This document shows, piece after piece, positions 8,799 through 17,267 of a DNA stretch of 64,000 bases. Made by a program: the position numbers and the translations under genes. A model generated the notes under the pieces. The model was not told the origin of the DNA and made no database searches. It saw only the letters and a program-made list of their open reading frames with translations. Origin of the DNA: Butyricimonas muris (GTDB lineage: Bacteria > Bacteroidota > Bacteroidia > Bacteroidales > Marinifilaceae); NCBI RefSeq assembly GCF_046365375.1, contig NZ_JBKEIT010000012.1, forward strand, positions 62,001-126,000, given 5' to 3'. Position 1 is the stretch's first letter; each line of letters begins with the position of its first letter.

Positions 8799-9371
8799 AT
8801 GAGGATATACACGAAAGGAGGAGATAAAGGAACCACCGGAATACACGGGGGTAGCCGGGTAGATAAAGATGACATCCGCATCGAGGCAAACGGAACGCTC
8901 GACGAACTGAACGCGTCGCTAGGTGTCATCCGGGCTCTTTTGAACGAAGAGGACGAACGCCAAGAAGTATTAGCGTACCTTCAACGCTCGTTAATGATTG
9001 TCATGTCACAAGTGGCAACCCCTTCCGCTATCCGGACACAGAACCCGAACAAACTCCCGGAGGCTCTGGATACATTTTGCGAGCAACAAATTGACCGGAT
9101 GAATAACGAAATGCAACATCCCTCTACACATTTCGTGCTACCGGGCGGAACCATGATTTCAGCCCAATGCCACGTGGCACGCACCATCGCCCGGAGAGCC
9201 GAAAGACGTTTATGGACACTAAACCGTACAGACGAAGTCCCCCCCCTCATCCTCCGCTTCATGAATCGCCTGTCCGATTTACTTTTCACCATGGCACGCT
9301 GGGATATGGATAAAGAAGGCTCGGAAGAGGAAAAATGGAAAGCTTTTCTTTACAAGAAAAAAAGCAATTGA
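8799..9371 (+). CDS. pduO: Cob(I)yrinic acid a,c-diamide adenosyltransferase, PduO type
   Basis: ATP:corrinoid adenosyltransferase of 190 residues that makes the Co-C bond of adenosylated corrinoids in the cytoplasm. Family marks: MRIYTKGGDKGTTGI at the N-terminus (ATP binding), EANGTLDELNASLG, RTIARRAERRL and the C-terminal LNRTDEVPPLILRFMNRLSDLLF. The start at 8799 is chosen because MRIYTKGGDKG is the normal N-terminus; the upstream ATG would only add repeat-encoded residues. Its stop codon lies inside a TTGAAAA array. Followed by cobQ. Confidence 0.94.
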   Translation: MRIYTKGGDKGTTGIHGGSRVDKDDIRIEANGTLDELNASLGVIRALLNEEDERQEVLAYLQRSLMIVMSQVATPSAIRTQNPNKLPEALDTFCEQQIDRMNNEMQHPSTHFVLPGGTMISAQCHVARTIARRAERRLWTLNRTDEVPPLILRFMNRLSDLLFTMARWDMDKEGSEEEKWKAFLYKKKSN

Positions 9372-9463
9372 AAGTTGAAAATTGAAAATGAAAAGAATCA
9401 CGGAATAAGCGTCGGTTCGTGCGGCTGGAATCTAAAATCTAAAATTTAAAATCTAAAATTAAC
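9366..9463. repeat. Dispersed intergenic element A, copy 2 (fills pduO-cobQ gap)
   Basis: TTGAAAA-type array (9366-9391, supplying the pduO TGA stop), a core (about 9392-9429) and a TCTAAAA array (9430-9461) ending 4 nt before the cobQ ATG. Reverse complement of the element at 5180-5291, with a slightly shorter core. Confidence 0.8.
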
Positions 9464-9465
9464 AC

Positions 9466-10941
9466 ATGTTTCTTCGCTCTATCATGTTTGTCGGTACCTG
9501 CTCGGACGCGGGAAAAAGCATCATCAACACGGCATTTTGCCGTATATTCAAACAGGACGGTTATCATCCCGCCCCCTTCAAGGCACAAAACATGTCCTTA
9601 AACTCTTTCTCCACCCCCGACGGGTTGGAAATAGGACGAGCCCAAGCCGTACAGGCGGAAGCGTGCAGTATAGCCCCGGAAAGCGACATGAATCCCGTGC
9701 TACTGAAACCCACGAATGACCAGAACTCGCAAGTGGTAGTAAACGGGAAGCCCGTCGGCAACATGTCCGCGAAAGCATACTTCATGTCCGACAACAAAGC
9801 CGGATTATTCAACGAAGCCTATGCCGCTTACGAGCGTTTGCGTGCCCGGTACAACCCGATAGTACTGGAAGGAGCCGGCAGCATATCCGAATTAAATCTC
9901 CGGGAGCGGGATATCACCAACATGCGCATGGCACTGCGCACCGATGCCGCCACCTATTTGGTCGCAGATATCGACCGGGGCGGCGTCTTCGGTTCCGTCT
10001 ACGGTTCCATCGCCCTACTGTCGGAAGAAGAAAAACGCCAAATGAAAGGAATCATCATCAACAAGTTCCGGGGGGACAGCTCCCTTTTCGACGAAGGACG
10101 CCGCTTACTGCACGAATTGACAGGCATACCCGTTGTTGGGGTCATCCCTTACTTCCGGGATATCTATATCGAGGAGGAAGACTCCGTTTCCTTGGAAACC
10201 AAACACGCAAAAGCGGAAAGCGGGAAAATCAACGTCGCTATCGTACTGTTGAAAAGGATGTCCAACTTCACGGATTTCAACGTGCTGGAAAGAGATGAGC
10301 GATTCCACGCTTATTACACGAACAACACCGACGAAATCCGTAAAGCCGATATCATCATCCTGCCCGGCACCAAAAACACGATATCGGATTTACAAAATAT
10401 CCGGGCAAACGGCATCGCCGAGGCAATCATTCGTGCCCACAAAGACGGGAAAAAAGTAATCGGCATCTGCGGCGGCTACCAAATGCTGGGCGCCCGCATC
10501 GAGGACCCCGACCAGATTGAAGGCGACATACCCGCCATACCGGGCTTGGGTATCCTTCCACTCGTCACGGTCATGGAACCGGAGAAAGTCACACGACAAC
10601 GCCAATTCAACTTCCGCGATTACCCGGAAACTTGCCAAGGGTACGAAATCCACATGGGACGCACCGTCCTGCTCGACGGGGCATCCGCATCGCCTCTCAA
10701 CCGGCTACCCGACGAACAGGCGGACGGCTACCTGCTCAGCGACAAATGCTGGGGTACCTACCTTCACGGCATTTTGGACAACAACGTCGTACTGAATGAC
10801 TTGGCGGCAGGTCTAACCCAAGCCTCGCCTACAACATTCGACTACGCCGAGTTCAAGGAACAACAATATGACAAACTAGCCCGGCACGTGCGAGCGTGTG
10901 TTGACATGGACTATATATATTCCACACTTAAAACCAAATAA
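9466..10941 (+). CDS. cobQ: Cobyric acid synthase CobQ/CbiP
   Basis: Cytoplasmic glutamine-dependent amidase of 491 residues that amidates the b, d, e and g side chains of adenosylcobyrinate a,c-diamide. N-terminal BioD-like ATPase domain (FVGTCSDAGKS near residues 8-18, FKAQNMSLNSF, VLEGAGSISELNL) and a C-terminal class I glutaminase-like domain with the nucleophile in IGICGGYQMLG and the histidine in YLHGILDN. Length is typical. Only 2 nt separate it from cobD, and element A abuts its start. Confidence 0.95.
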   Translation: MFLRSIMFVGTCSDAGKSIINTAFCRIFKQDGYHPAPFKAQNMSLNSFSTPDGLEIGRAQAVQAEACSIAPESDMNPVLLKPTNDQNSQVVVNGKPVGNMSAKAYFMSDNKAGLFNEAYAAYERLRARYNPIVLEGAGSISELNLRERDITNMRMALRTDAATYLVADIDRGGVFGSVYGSIALLSEEEKRQMKGIIINKFRGDSSLFDEGRRLLHELTGIPVVGVIPYFRDIYIEEEDSVSLETKHAKAESGKINVAIVLLKRMSNFTDFNVLERDERFHAYYTNNTDEIRKADIIILPGTKNTISDLQNIRANGIAEAIIRAHKDGKKVIGICGGYQMLGARIEDPDQIEGDIPAIPGLGILPLVTVMEPEKVTRQRQFNFRDYPETCQGYEIHMGRTVLLDGASASPLNRLPDEQADGYLLSDKCWGTYLHGILDNNVVLNDLAAGLTQASPTTFDYAEFKEQQYDKLARHVRACVDMDYIYSTLKTK

Positions 10942-10943
10942 CA

Positions 10944-11954
10944 ATGCTAAACGGACATGGTGACGACCTGTTTCAGACAGGAACAAATATTAAAGCCAAT
11001 TTCTCCACGAATGTATGGTACGACGCGGACGAGGATATCATCCGCTCCGTCCTCAAGACACAAATCGACACGATATTCCATTACCCGGAACCCGCTGCCG
11101 AGTCCTTTGTAAACGAGGTGGCAAATAGCCACAACCTGACTCCGCACAACGTGATTGCCGGGAACGGCGCCACTGAACTGTTTTACCTCATCGCCCACGC
11201 TTTCGAGGGGGCAAAGACGATACTACCGGTACCTTCTTTCAGCGAATACGAAGACGCTTGTACATTATACAAACACCAACTCTCATTCATCCCTTTGGAA
11301 AACTTCCAACCCATCGCGGGAGATTTGATGTTTATCTGTAACCCGAACAACCCGAACGGGTACATCTGGACGCAAGAACAAATAGAATACATCCTGCAAC
11401 AATTCCCGGACATGACGCTTGTCGTGGATGAATCGTTCATCAACTTCGCCCCGACAGCAGAAACCTGCGAACCGCTATTGTCCCGCTACCCGAATCTATT
11501 GATAATACATTCCATGACCAAGAATTTCGCCATCCCCGGCTTACGCTTGGGCTACATGCTGGGAAATGAAGCCTTGATAGAACGCGTCCGGGCTTTCAAA
11601 TCCCCGTGGAGCGTCAATTCGCTGGCTATCGAGGTCGGTAAATTCTTACTTAAAAACGGGAAATACCTACTCCCCGACACGAGCCGACTGATGAAACGAA
11701 AACAGCAATTGGTCAACCAACTCGACAACCTCCCCGGTTTCATCCCGTTGAATTCAGGTACTTCATTCTTCCTCGTGCACACGAAATTCGACACGAGGCA
11801 ACTGAAACAACATCTCATCGAACAACACGGGATTCTAATCCGGGACGCCTCCAACTTCCGCGGATTGGATGAACACTACTTCCGGATAAACACCCTCTCC
11901 GAAGAGAAAAACCAAATGCTCGTGAACGCGCTAAAAAATTTAGAATTAAAATGA
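10944..11954 (+). CDS. cobD: L-threonine-O-3-phosphate decarboxylase CobD (or related aminotransferase-fold enzyme)
   Basis: PLP enzyme of 336 residues of the histidinol-phosphate aminotransferase fold. NGATELFYLIAHAF and FICNPNNPNGYIW are the cofactor-pocket motifs, and the PLP lysine lies in HSMTKNFAIPGLRLGYM near residue 194. The opening MLNGHGDDLFQTG is the CobD-type start. It makes (R)-1-amino-2-propanol phosphate, the linker added by CbiB, and its position between cobQ and cbiB strongly supports this over histidine biosynthesis. Stop overlaps the cbiB start (ATGA). Confidence 0.9.
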   Translation: MLNGHGDDLFQTGTNIKANFSTNVWYDADEDIIRSVLKTQIDTIFHYPEPAAESFVNEVANSHNLTPHNVIAGNGATELFYLIAHAFEGAKTILPVPSFSEYEDACTLYKHQLSFIPLENFQPIAGDLMFICNPNNPNGYIWTQEQIEYILQQFPDMTLVVDESFINFAPTAETCEPLLSRYPNLLIIHSMTKNFAIPGLRLGYMLGNEALIERVRAFKSPWSVNSLAIEVGKFLLKNGKYLLPDTSRLMKRKQQLVNQLDNLPGFIPLNSGTSFFLVHTKFDTRQLKQHLIEQHGILIRDASNFRGLDEHYFRINTLSEEKNQMLVNALKNLELK

Positions 11955-12907
11955 ATTCATTTTCAATTTTCAATTTTCAATTTTCAATTATAATCGTTCC
12001 CCTCGTCATCGGGTACCTGCTCGACTTACTTTTCGGCGACCCGAGAAAGTTGCCCCATCCCATCGTGGCTTTCGGGAATATCATCGCTTGGTGCGAACGA
12101 CATTTAAACAAAGGGAACCACCGGAAAACCAAAGGTTGTTTCATCGCTATCGGGTTGCCTCTCGCCACACTCTGCACGGGGGGAGTGCTCGCGTGGGGTT
12201 CTTGGCTCATTCATCCCGCCGTCTATTACATCGTTGCCTCCGTTTTCGTCTTCTACGGTCTGGCAAACCATAGCCTTATTCAAGAAGGCGGGGAAGTGAT
12301 TCGCACGCTCGAAACGCAAGGATTGGAAGCCGGAAGAAAACGCCTTTCATGGATAGTGGGACGCGACACCAGTCAATTGCCCCCGAAAAAGATATACACT
12401 GCTGTACTGGAAACGATGGCGGAGAACCTCAGCGACGGAGTCGTCGCACCGCTATTCTTCTACGCCTTGGGCGGCTTTCCCGCCATGATGATGTACAAAA
12501 TGGTAAACACCCTCGATTCCATGCTCGGGTACAAAGATGCCCGTTACAAGGACTTCGGCTGCTGTTCCGCGCATCTCGACGACATTTTGAATTACATCCC
12601 CGCCCGATTGACAGCTCTCCTGATGGCCTTATCCGGCTATCGAAAAGGCATTTTCAGCTTCATTCGAAAATACGCCCGGCAACACGCCAGTCCCAATTCC
12701 GGCTACCCCGAATCGGCGATGGCAGGCATCTTGAATTGCCGCTTCGGCGGACCCAACATCTACCACGGTATCCTCGTCGAAAAACCCTATATCGGCAGCA
12801 ACGACCGGGAACTATCCGGCAGGGATTACAAACGAGCCGCCCGCATCAATCAAACCGTGTGCCTCGTTACCATCTTACTGATTTGCACCATTTATTCCAT
12901 CATATAA
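11951..12907 (+). CDS. cbiB: Adenosylcobinamide-phosphate synthase CbiB
   Basis: Membrane protein of 318 residues that attaches aminopropanol phosphate to adenosylcobyric acid. Motifs: GYLLDLLFGDPRKLPHP near the N-terminus, ETMAENLSDGVVAPLFF, and VNTLDSMLGYKDARYKDFG. The ATG overlaps the cobD stop (ATGA). Unusually, codons 3-13 (SFSIFNFQFSI) are the TTTTCAA repeat array read in frame; the family normally starts about where IIVPLVIGYLLD begins. No other ATG is available there, so either the repeat is translated or a non-ATG start is used. Confidence 0.92.
   Translation: MNSFSIFNFQFSIIIVPLVIGYLLDLLFGDPRKLPHPIVAFGNIIAWCERHLNKGNHRKTKGCFIAIGLPLATLCTGGVLAWGSWLIHPAVYYIVASVFVFYGLANHSLIQEGGEVIRTLETQGLEAGRKRLSWIVGRDTSQLPPKKIYTAVLETMAENLSDGVVAPLFFYALGGFPAMMMYKMVNTLDSMLGYKDARYKDFGCCSAHLDDILNYIPARLTALLMALSGYRKGIFSFIRKYARQHASPNSGYPESAMAGILNCRFGGPNIYHGILVEKPYIGSNDRELSGRDYKRAARINQTVCLVTILLICTIYSII
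11957..11988. repeat. TTTTCAA heptamer array inside the start of cbiB
   Basis: Four and a half TTTTCAA units immediately after the cobD-cbiB ATGA overlap, lying inside the annotated cbiB frame. Confidence 0.8.
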
Positions 12908-12908
12908 A

Positions 12909-12928
12909 AGAGGGGGCGCACCCCCTCT
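12909..12928 (-). terminator. Hairpin downstream of cbiB and ferritin
   Basis: Perfect 8-bp stem AGAGGGGG/CCCCCTCT with a CGCA loop. Read on the minus strand it is followed by TTTTATATG, so it fits a terminator for the ferritin transcript; on the plus strand it lies right after the cbiB stop but lacks a U-run. Confidence 0.6.
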
Positions 12929-12930
12929 CG

Positions 12931-13038
12931 TCCGTAAGGTCTGTAAGGTCCATAAGGTCTATTAAACCAAAAACTTCAAGAATCTAAGGCTCAACTTTAC
13001 GGACTTTATGGACCTTATAGACTTTACGGACCTTACAG
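12931..13038. repeat. Palindromic element B, copy 1
   Basis: Left arm (12931-12965) and right arm (12995-13038) carry 9-10 bp units of the AAGGTCCATA / TATGGACCTT type in opposite orientation, giving a long imperfect hairpin between the convergent cbiB and ferritin genes. The same unit builds elements at 37401-37520 and 59680-59722. Confidence 0.75.
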
Positions 13039-13040
13039 CC

Positions 13041-13523
13041 CTATTTCCGTCCCCCCAACTTATCGTCCATATACACAAGATTGTGCCCGTCCAATTTCCG
13101 AAGACGCTCCACGATTGTTTGCGCGGTATCTTCCTCCTCCACTTGTTCGTTCACGAATCCATTGATAAAATTCTGGGCGGCTTTATCACCTTCCTTGATA
13201 GCGACATCCAACAAATCATCAATCAATTTAGAAACATGGCACTCGTGTTCATAGACATGCTCGAACACCTCCAACGGCGTCCCCCATGCCACGGGTACCA
13301 CGTCGATTTGCCCAATCTCGATATTTCCACCGCGTTTAATCACGAAATCAATCATCTCGTAAGCGTGCTCCAACTCCTCTTTAGACTGTGCTTTCATCCA
13401 TGATGCCATCCCGGGATACCCACTCTGGGCGAAATACACGGACATTGACAAATACAAGTTAGAAGACCACATCTCGGCATTCACCTGAGCGTTAAACGCT
13501 TTCACTAAATTCTCTTTCATCAT
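13041..13523 (-). CDS. ftnA: Ferritin
   Basis: Cytoplasmic iron-storage protein of 160 residues. Ferroxidase-site residues are visible: E in NAQVNAEMWSSNLYL, the ExxH in KEELEHAYEMIDF and E in the later EHECHVSKLIDDLLD and NEQVEEE segments. Length and the NLYLSMSVYFAQSGYPG stretch match bacterial FtnA. It lies between cbiB and cbiA without an obvious functional tie; element B and a hairpin follow its stop. Confidence 0.93.
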   Translation of the reverse strand: MMKENLVKAFNAQVNAEMWSSNLYLSMSVYFAQSGYPGMASWMKAQSKEELEHAYEMIDFVIKRGGNIEIGQIDVVPVAWGTPLEVFEHVYEHECHVSKLIDDLLDVAIKEGDKAAQNFINGFVNEQVEEEDTAQTIVERLRKLDGHNLVYMDDKLGGRK

Positions 13524-13624
13524 ATCTCTTTTATTTAAAGTTTATTCTATTCTCCGAATAAAGCTGAACAAAACATATGCCACGCGATGCCCTCTGTCAA
13601 AAATACCCGCCACGGGACAAATTG

Positions 13625-14950
13625 TCATTCCGAATCCCGTAACGCCATATTCAACAATCGTTCCATCCCGCACTCCCCCCAGTAAAAATGGACGTAACTC
13701 GCTATTACATTTTTGTAACGGTAAACAGGTGTATCCACCCTTCCCCCTTTAGCATTGTACACTTCTCCCACGCGAACCACCTCTTCCGTCCCCGGTTTCA
13801 CGCGGGAATAATGAAACTCATGCCCCCGAATCGCCTTACCGTTCAAGACCACTTCCCGGTACCCCAGCTTCAACTTCATGGGTTCCATGGTCGCTTCCCG
13901 ACTCAAAACCCCAACCATGGGATAAGCGACACCATCCGTTCCGGCAATAGATTCACACAAATACATCATTCCCCCACACTCCGCCAACACACGCCCTCCC
14001 GCCTCGCAATAAGCACGAAGAGCCTGTTTCATCTCTTCATTTCCGCTTAATTCGGCAAGAAACAACTCGGGATACCCGCCCGGCAAATAAATCAAATCGG
14101 CTTCCGGCAACACGGTATCATGCAACGGGCTAAAAAACACGACCTCCCCCTCTCGCTCCAAAGCCCCGATATTCTCCCGGTACATGAAATTAAAAGCCTC
14201 ATCCCGCGCGACCGCAATCTTCATCTCTCCCCGTTCCGCGTCCCCGTTCACTCCACATGCCGGGAAATCCGTCGTACAAATCTCCAACAACCGCTCCACG
14301 TTCACGGTTTTAGCTATCACCTCCGCCACCCGATTGGCAAACTCGTCAAAACAGCAACTCCCGTCAATCGACAATCCCAAATGACGGGAAGGAATCACAA
14401 TCCCTTCATCCTTGGGGATATACCCCAGAGCTTCAATCCCGACATCCTCGCAAGCACCCCGCAGGTAAGCGTAATGCGACTCCGACGCCACGAAATTAAA
14501 GATAGCCCCGACAACACGAATCCCCGGATAAAAATGCTTGAACCCGTATAACACGGGTGCCACGGAATAAGCCGTCGACTTGGCATTCAACACCAGCACC
14601 ACGGGAATCCCCAGCAAACCGGCAATCTCAGCACTACTTCCCTTCATCTTATCATACCCGTCAAATAATCCCATGACGCCCTCTGTAACGCACACGTCAC
14701 ATGTCGTCCCGTAACGTGCATATAGCTGCCGCACGTGTTCGGAAGAAGCCATAAAAGTATCCAAATTAACAGCCTCCTCTCCGGCAGCCATCGCGTGATG
14801 TTTCGTATCAATATAATCCGGACCGCATTTGAACGGCTGCACTTTCATTCCCCTGTTCCTCAACAATCGCAATAATCCCAACGTGAAAGTCGTTTTCCCA
14901 CTGCCGGAAGTCGCCGCACCAATCAATACTTGAGGTTTACGCATAATCAT
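13625..14950 (-). CDS. cbiA: Cobyrinic acid a,c-diamide synthase CbiA
   Basis: Glutamine-dependent amidase of 441 residues that amidates the a and c carboxylates of (cobalt-)cobyrinate. N-terminal ATPase with AATSGSGKTTFTLGLL, then FKCGPDYIDTKHH and EGVMGLFDGYDK; C-terminal glutaminase-like domain with the cysteine in VLAECGGMMYL. Size fits CbiA (about 450). It faces away from the other amidase gene cobQ. Two starts are possible (14950 or 14944); a TATCTTTG box about 18 nt upstream suggests a very short leader. Confidence 0.94.
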   Translation of the reverse strand: MIMRKPQVLIGAATSGSGKTTFTLGLLRLLRNRGMKVQPFKCGPDYIDTKHHAMAAGEEAVNLDTFMASSEHVRQLYARYGTTCDVCVTEGVMGLFDGYDKMKGSSAEIAGLLGIPVVLVLNAKSTAYSVAPVLYGFKHFYPGIRVVGAIFNFVASESHYAYLRGACEDVGIEALGYIPKDEGIVIPSRHLGLSIDGSCCFDEFANRVAEVIAKTVNVERLLEICTTDFPACGVNGDAERGEMKIAVARDEAFNFMYRENIGALEREGEVVFFSPLHDTVLPEADLIYLPGGYPELFLAELSGNEEMKQALRAYCEAGGRVLAECGGMMYLCESIAGTDGVAYPMVGVLSREATMEPMKLKLGYREVVLNGKAIRGHEFHYSRVKPGTEEVVRVGEVYNAKGGRVDTPVYRYKNVIASYVHFYWGECGMERLLNMALRDSE

Positions 14951-14967
14951 CCATCATTTGTTTATTG

Positions 14968-14975
14968 CAAAGATA
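14968..14975 (-). promoter_or_regulatory. Likely -7 promoter element of cbiA
   Basis: On the minus strand this reads TATCTTTG, a perfect TAnnTTTG. A TTTG at standard -33 spacing is not evident. Confidence 0.5.
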
Positions 14976-15211
14976 CAATGCAAATTCAAACCCTAGTATA
15001 TTTTTCTTGTAACTTACAAAATCTTTTTCAACTTCTCCTTTATTTTTAACGCACAAAACAAACATAGCACAATCATTCATTGAATAGTGAATCATCCCAA
15101 TAATAGACTATTCCTCACTTGGGAAGGTTAAAAAATACTTATCCTCTATATTTTATATTAAACATCTTCCAAAATATACCTATATAGACATATTTTTGAA
15201 TATTCTTTATA

Positions 15212-15219
15212 TACCTTTG
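15212..15219 (+). promoter_or_regulatory. Likely -7 promoter element of the LruC-domain gene
   Basis: TACCTTTG is a perfect -7 match; TTTG at 15195-15198 is closer than the usual 19-21 nt. The 294-nt AT-rich gap 14951-15244 holds nothing else recognisable apart from the cbiA -7 box. Confidence 0.45.
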
Positions 15220-15244
15220 TAAAAATATTCAATACCGAAAGAGG

Positions 15245-17197
15245 ATGAAAATCAAAAAACAACTAAGCGTGTATGTGCTGTGTCTATTTGCATGTACTTT
15301 CTTTTTTACAGGATGTAAAAAAGATGTCTACAACCCCAACAAAAACACCCCGATAGAGGATGCTTTTGACTATGCAACAACAAAAGTTATTCCAATAGCA
15401 GTGGACTATGGTATTAAAGGCAACAAAGCCGTATTTGAAGTTTACGACAAGAACCCACTGGAAACTGAAAACGGAGTTTCTAAAAAGAAAGAAGGAGTAA
15501 ACTCTCTCTTGACAACTTATACCGATGGAAATAGCAAACGCACCGGGAAGATTAATCTACCGATAGCTACTTCCAAGGTTTATCTTTATTCCGAATCATA
15601 CGGTCTACCGACCTGCGTAGAAATTGATGTCACTGAATCCGGTATAAAGTTTAATTCAGAGGACTATATCGCAAGTTTGAAAAAGAATCAATCCGCAAAA
15701 CAAGCAAGCAAACAACTTGCCCGAGAAATTGACCCGTATAACCCATATAACGTCAAAACAATAAATTCATGGGATAGTGACGGACTTCCTGATAACCTAC
15801 TGAAAATCACTACTGACGAATCTTACAGCGCCCAAGGTATTCTTAACCGTATTCAGAGCACATTGCTTCCCGGTAAAAATAACTCACAATATGCCAAACC
15901 AACAGAGGAAGTAAATATTAACGTGCTCAAGGATACACGTGTAACTTTAGTATTTGCAGGGGAAGCAGCTCAATACGAAAACACGTTGGGATACTACTAT
16001 TATGAAACGGGAAAAGCCCCCAAAGATGGCAAAGAATTTATGGAACTACCTAAATACATCGCATTCCCCAAGTGTTCGCTGTGGCCTCCTTTAGAATATG
16101 GTATGCGAATGAACTTAAAATACTACGATAAAGATGGTAACGCTACAGAAACTTTTCCCAAAGGTACTACTATCGGATGGTTTATCATCAGTGATGGTTT
16201 CAATTATTCAGGAGGTGTAGATTTTTCGGGGAAATCTTACTGGTTCTCAAATAACGAATTCAATATGATGGAGGAGAAACGTTGTGTAAGTTTATATGAT
16301 ACAGAAACCAAAAACATCATCCTTGGATTTGAAGATGGTGATAACAGGAGCGGCGTAGATTACGATTATAAAGACGTTCTCTTTTTCTTAACAAACGAAG
16401 ACGGCGATATTGATATTTCAGACAAACCGACCACAAAACCGGAGGAATTTCCTCCCGTTACGACTGTTAGAACAGGGACTCTCGCATTTGAAGACTTGTG
16501 GCCAAACAAAGGTGATTACGACATGAATGACGTTGTCATTACTTACGAAAGAAGCTTCACTGTCGATGAGAACAATAACGTTACCGAACTTAAAGATATT
16601 TACACCCCGGTACACAGAGGCGGACAAATCAAAAGCGGATTCGGGTATCAAATTGGAATTCTCACAGCCAGCGTGTCTGACGTTAAAATTGAAAATGGCG
16701 GCAGCAAAGCCGAGAATATTTTTAACAACATGGAATCAGGGCAAACGAATGCCACATTTATCCTTTTTGATGACATGGAACAAGCCGTGAAAAGCGGACC
16801 TATTACAGTGACAATAAAAGCAAAAGGATTGACATCCGAAACTATGCAAGATCCCCATTTCTACAATCCATTTATCCGTGTCAGCCCGAATAAAAACGGT
16901 AAAAACCCGATACAGGAAGTACACCTCACGAACTATCCCCCTACCGATCTTGCTGATCTGACCTATTTCGGAAGATATCAAGACCATAGTAGCCTCGACG
17001 AAGATGGCAATCTTATCGGACCGAATTATTACGTGAGCGACAACGATTATCCTTTCGCCATAGACCTACCGATAACAGATTACGTGGTTCCGACAGAAGC
17101 TGTACATATTGACGAGTTTTATCCTAAATTCAAAAGCTGGGCAAGTTCAAAGGGAGAAAAGAACCCGGATTGGTACTTACATCCCGCGAAGAAATAA
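15245..17197 (+). CDS. LruC domain-containing lipoprotein
   Basis: Exported protein of 650 residues. The signal peptide ends in a lipobox FFTGC with the cysteine at residue 24. A DUF4114-like stretch occurs at about 305-385 (GTTIGWFIISDGFNY through GVDYDYKDVLFF), and an LruC domain from about 410 to 640, opened by FEDLWPNKGDYDMNDVVITY, an acidic segment resembling calcium-binding loops. LruC proteins are outer-membrane or surface lipoproteins of unknown function. RBS GAAAGAGG precedes the ATG. Base composition is clearly more AT-rich than the B12 genes. A hairpin terminator follows. Confidence 0.85.
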   Translation: MKIKKQLSVYVLCLFACTFFFTGCKKDVYNPNKNTPIEDAFDYATTKVIPIAVDYGIKGNKAVFEVYDKNPLETENGVSKKKEGVNSLLTTYTDGNSKRTGKINLPIATSKVYLYSESYGLPTCVEIDVTESGIKFNSEDYIASLKKNQSAKQASKQLAREIDPYNPYNVKTINSWDSDGLPDNLLKITTDESYSAQGILNRIQSTLLPGKNNSQYAKPTEEVNINVLKDTRVTLVFAGEAAQYENTLGYYYYETGKAPKDGKEFMELPKYIAFPKCSLWPPLEYGMRMNLKYYDKDGNATETFPKGTTIGWFIISDGFNYSGGVDFSGKSYWFSNNEFNMMEEKRCVSLYDTETKNIILGFEDGDNRSGVDYDYKDVLFFLTNEDGDIDISDKPTTKPEEFPPVTTVRTGTLAFEDLWPNKGDYDMNDVVITYERSFTVDENNNVTELKDIYTPVHRGGQIKSGFGYQIGILTASVSDVKIENGGSKAENIFNNMESGQTNATFILFDDMEQAVKSGPITVTIKAKGLTSETMQDPHFYNPFIRVSPNKNGKNPIQEVHLTNYPPTDLADLTYFGRYQDHSSLDEDGNLIGPNYYVSDNDYPFAIDLPITDYVVPTEAVHIDEFYPKFKSWASSKGEKNPDWYLHPAKK

Positions 17198-17222
17198 TAA
17201 ACACCTCTCATAAATTTGTTAA

Positions 17223-17254
17223 GAAACCGCCCCATTACGAGGCGGTTTCATTTA
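17223..17254. terminator. Bidirectional terminator between LruC gene and C1 peptidase
   Basis: GAAACCGCC / GGCGGTTTC stem with a CCATTACGA-type loop, flanked by T/A-rich sequence on both sides (TTTAT downstream on plus), between convergent genes. Confidence 0.8.
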
Positions 17255-17267
17255 TAATAAACTTACA

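Noticed and set aside
12349..12987. 212-codon frame overlapping cbiB
   Set aside because: Arginine/histidine-rich shadow in another frame of cbiB running into palindrome B.
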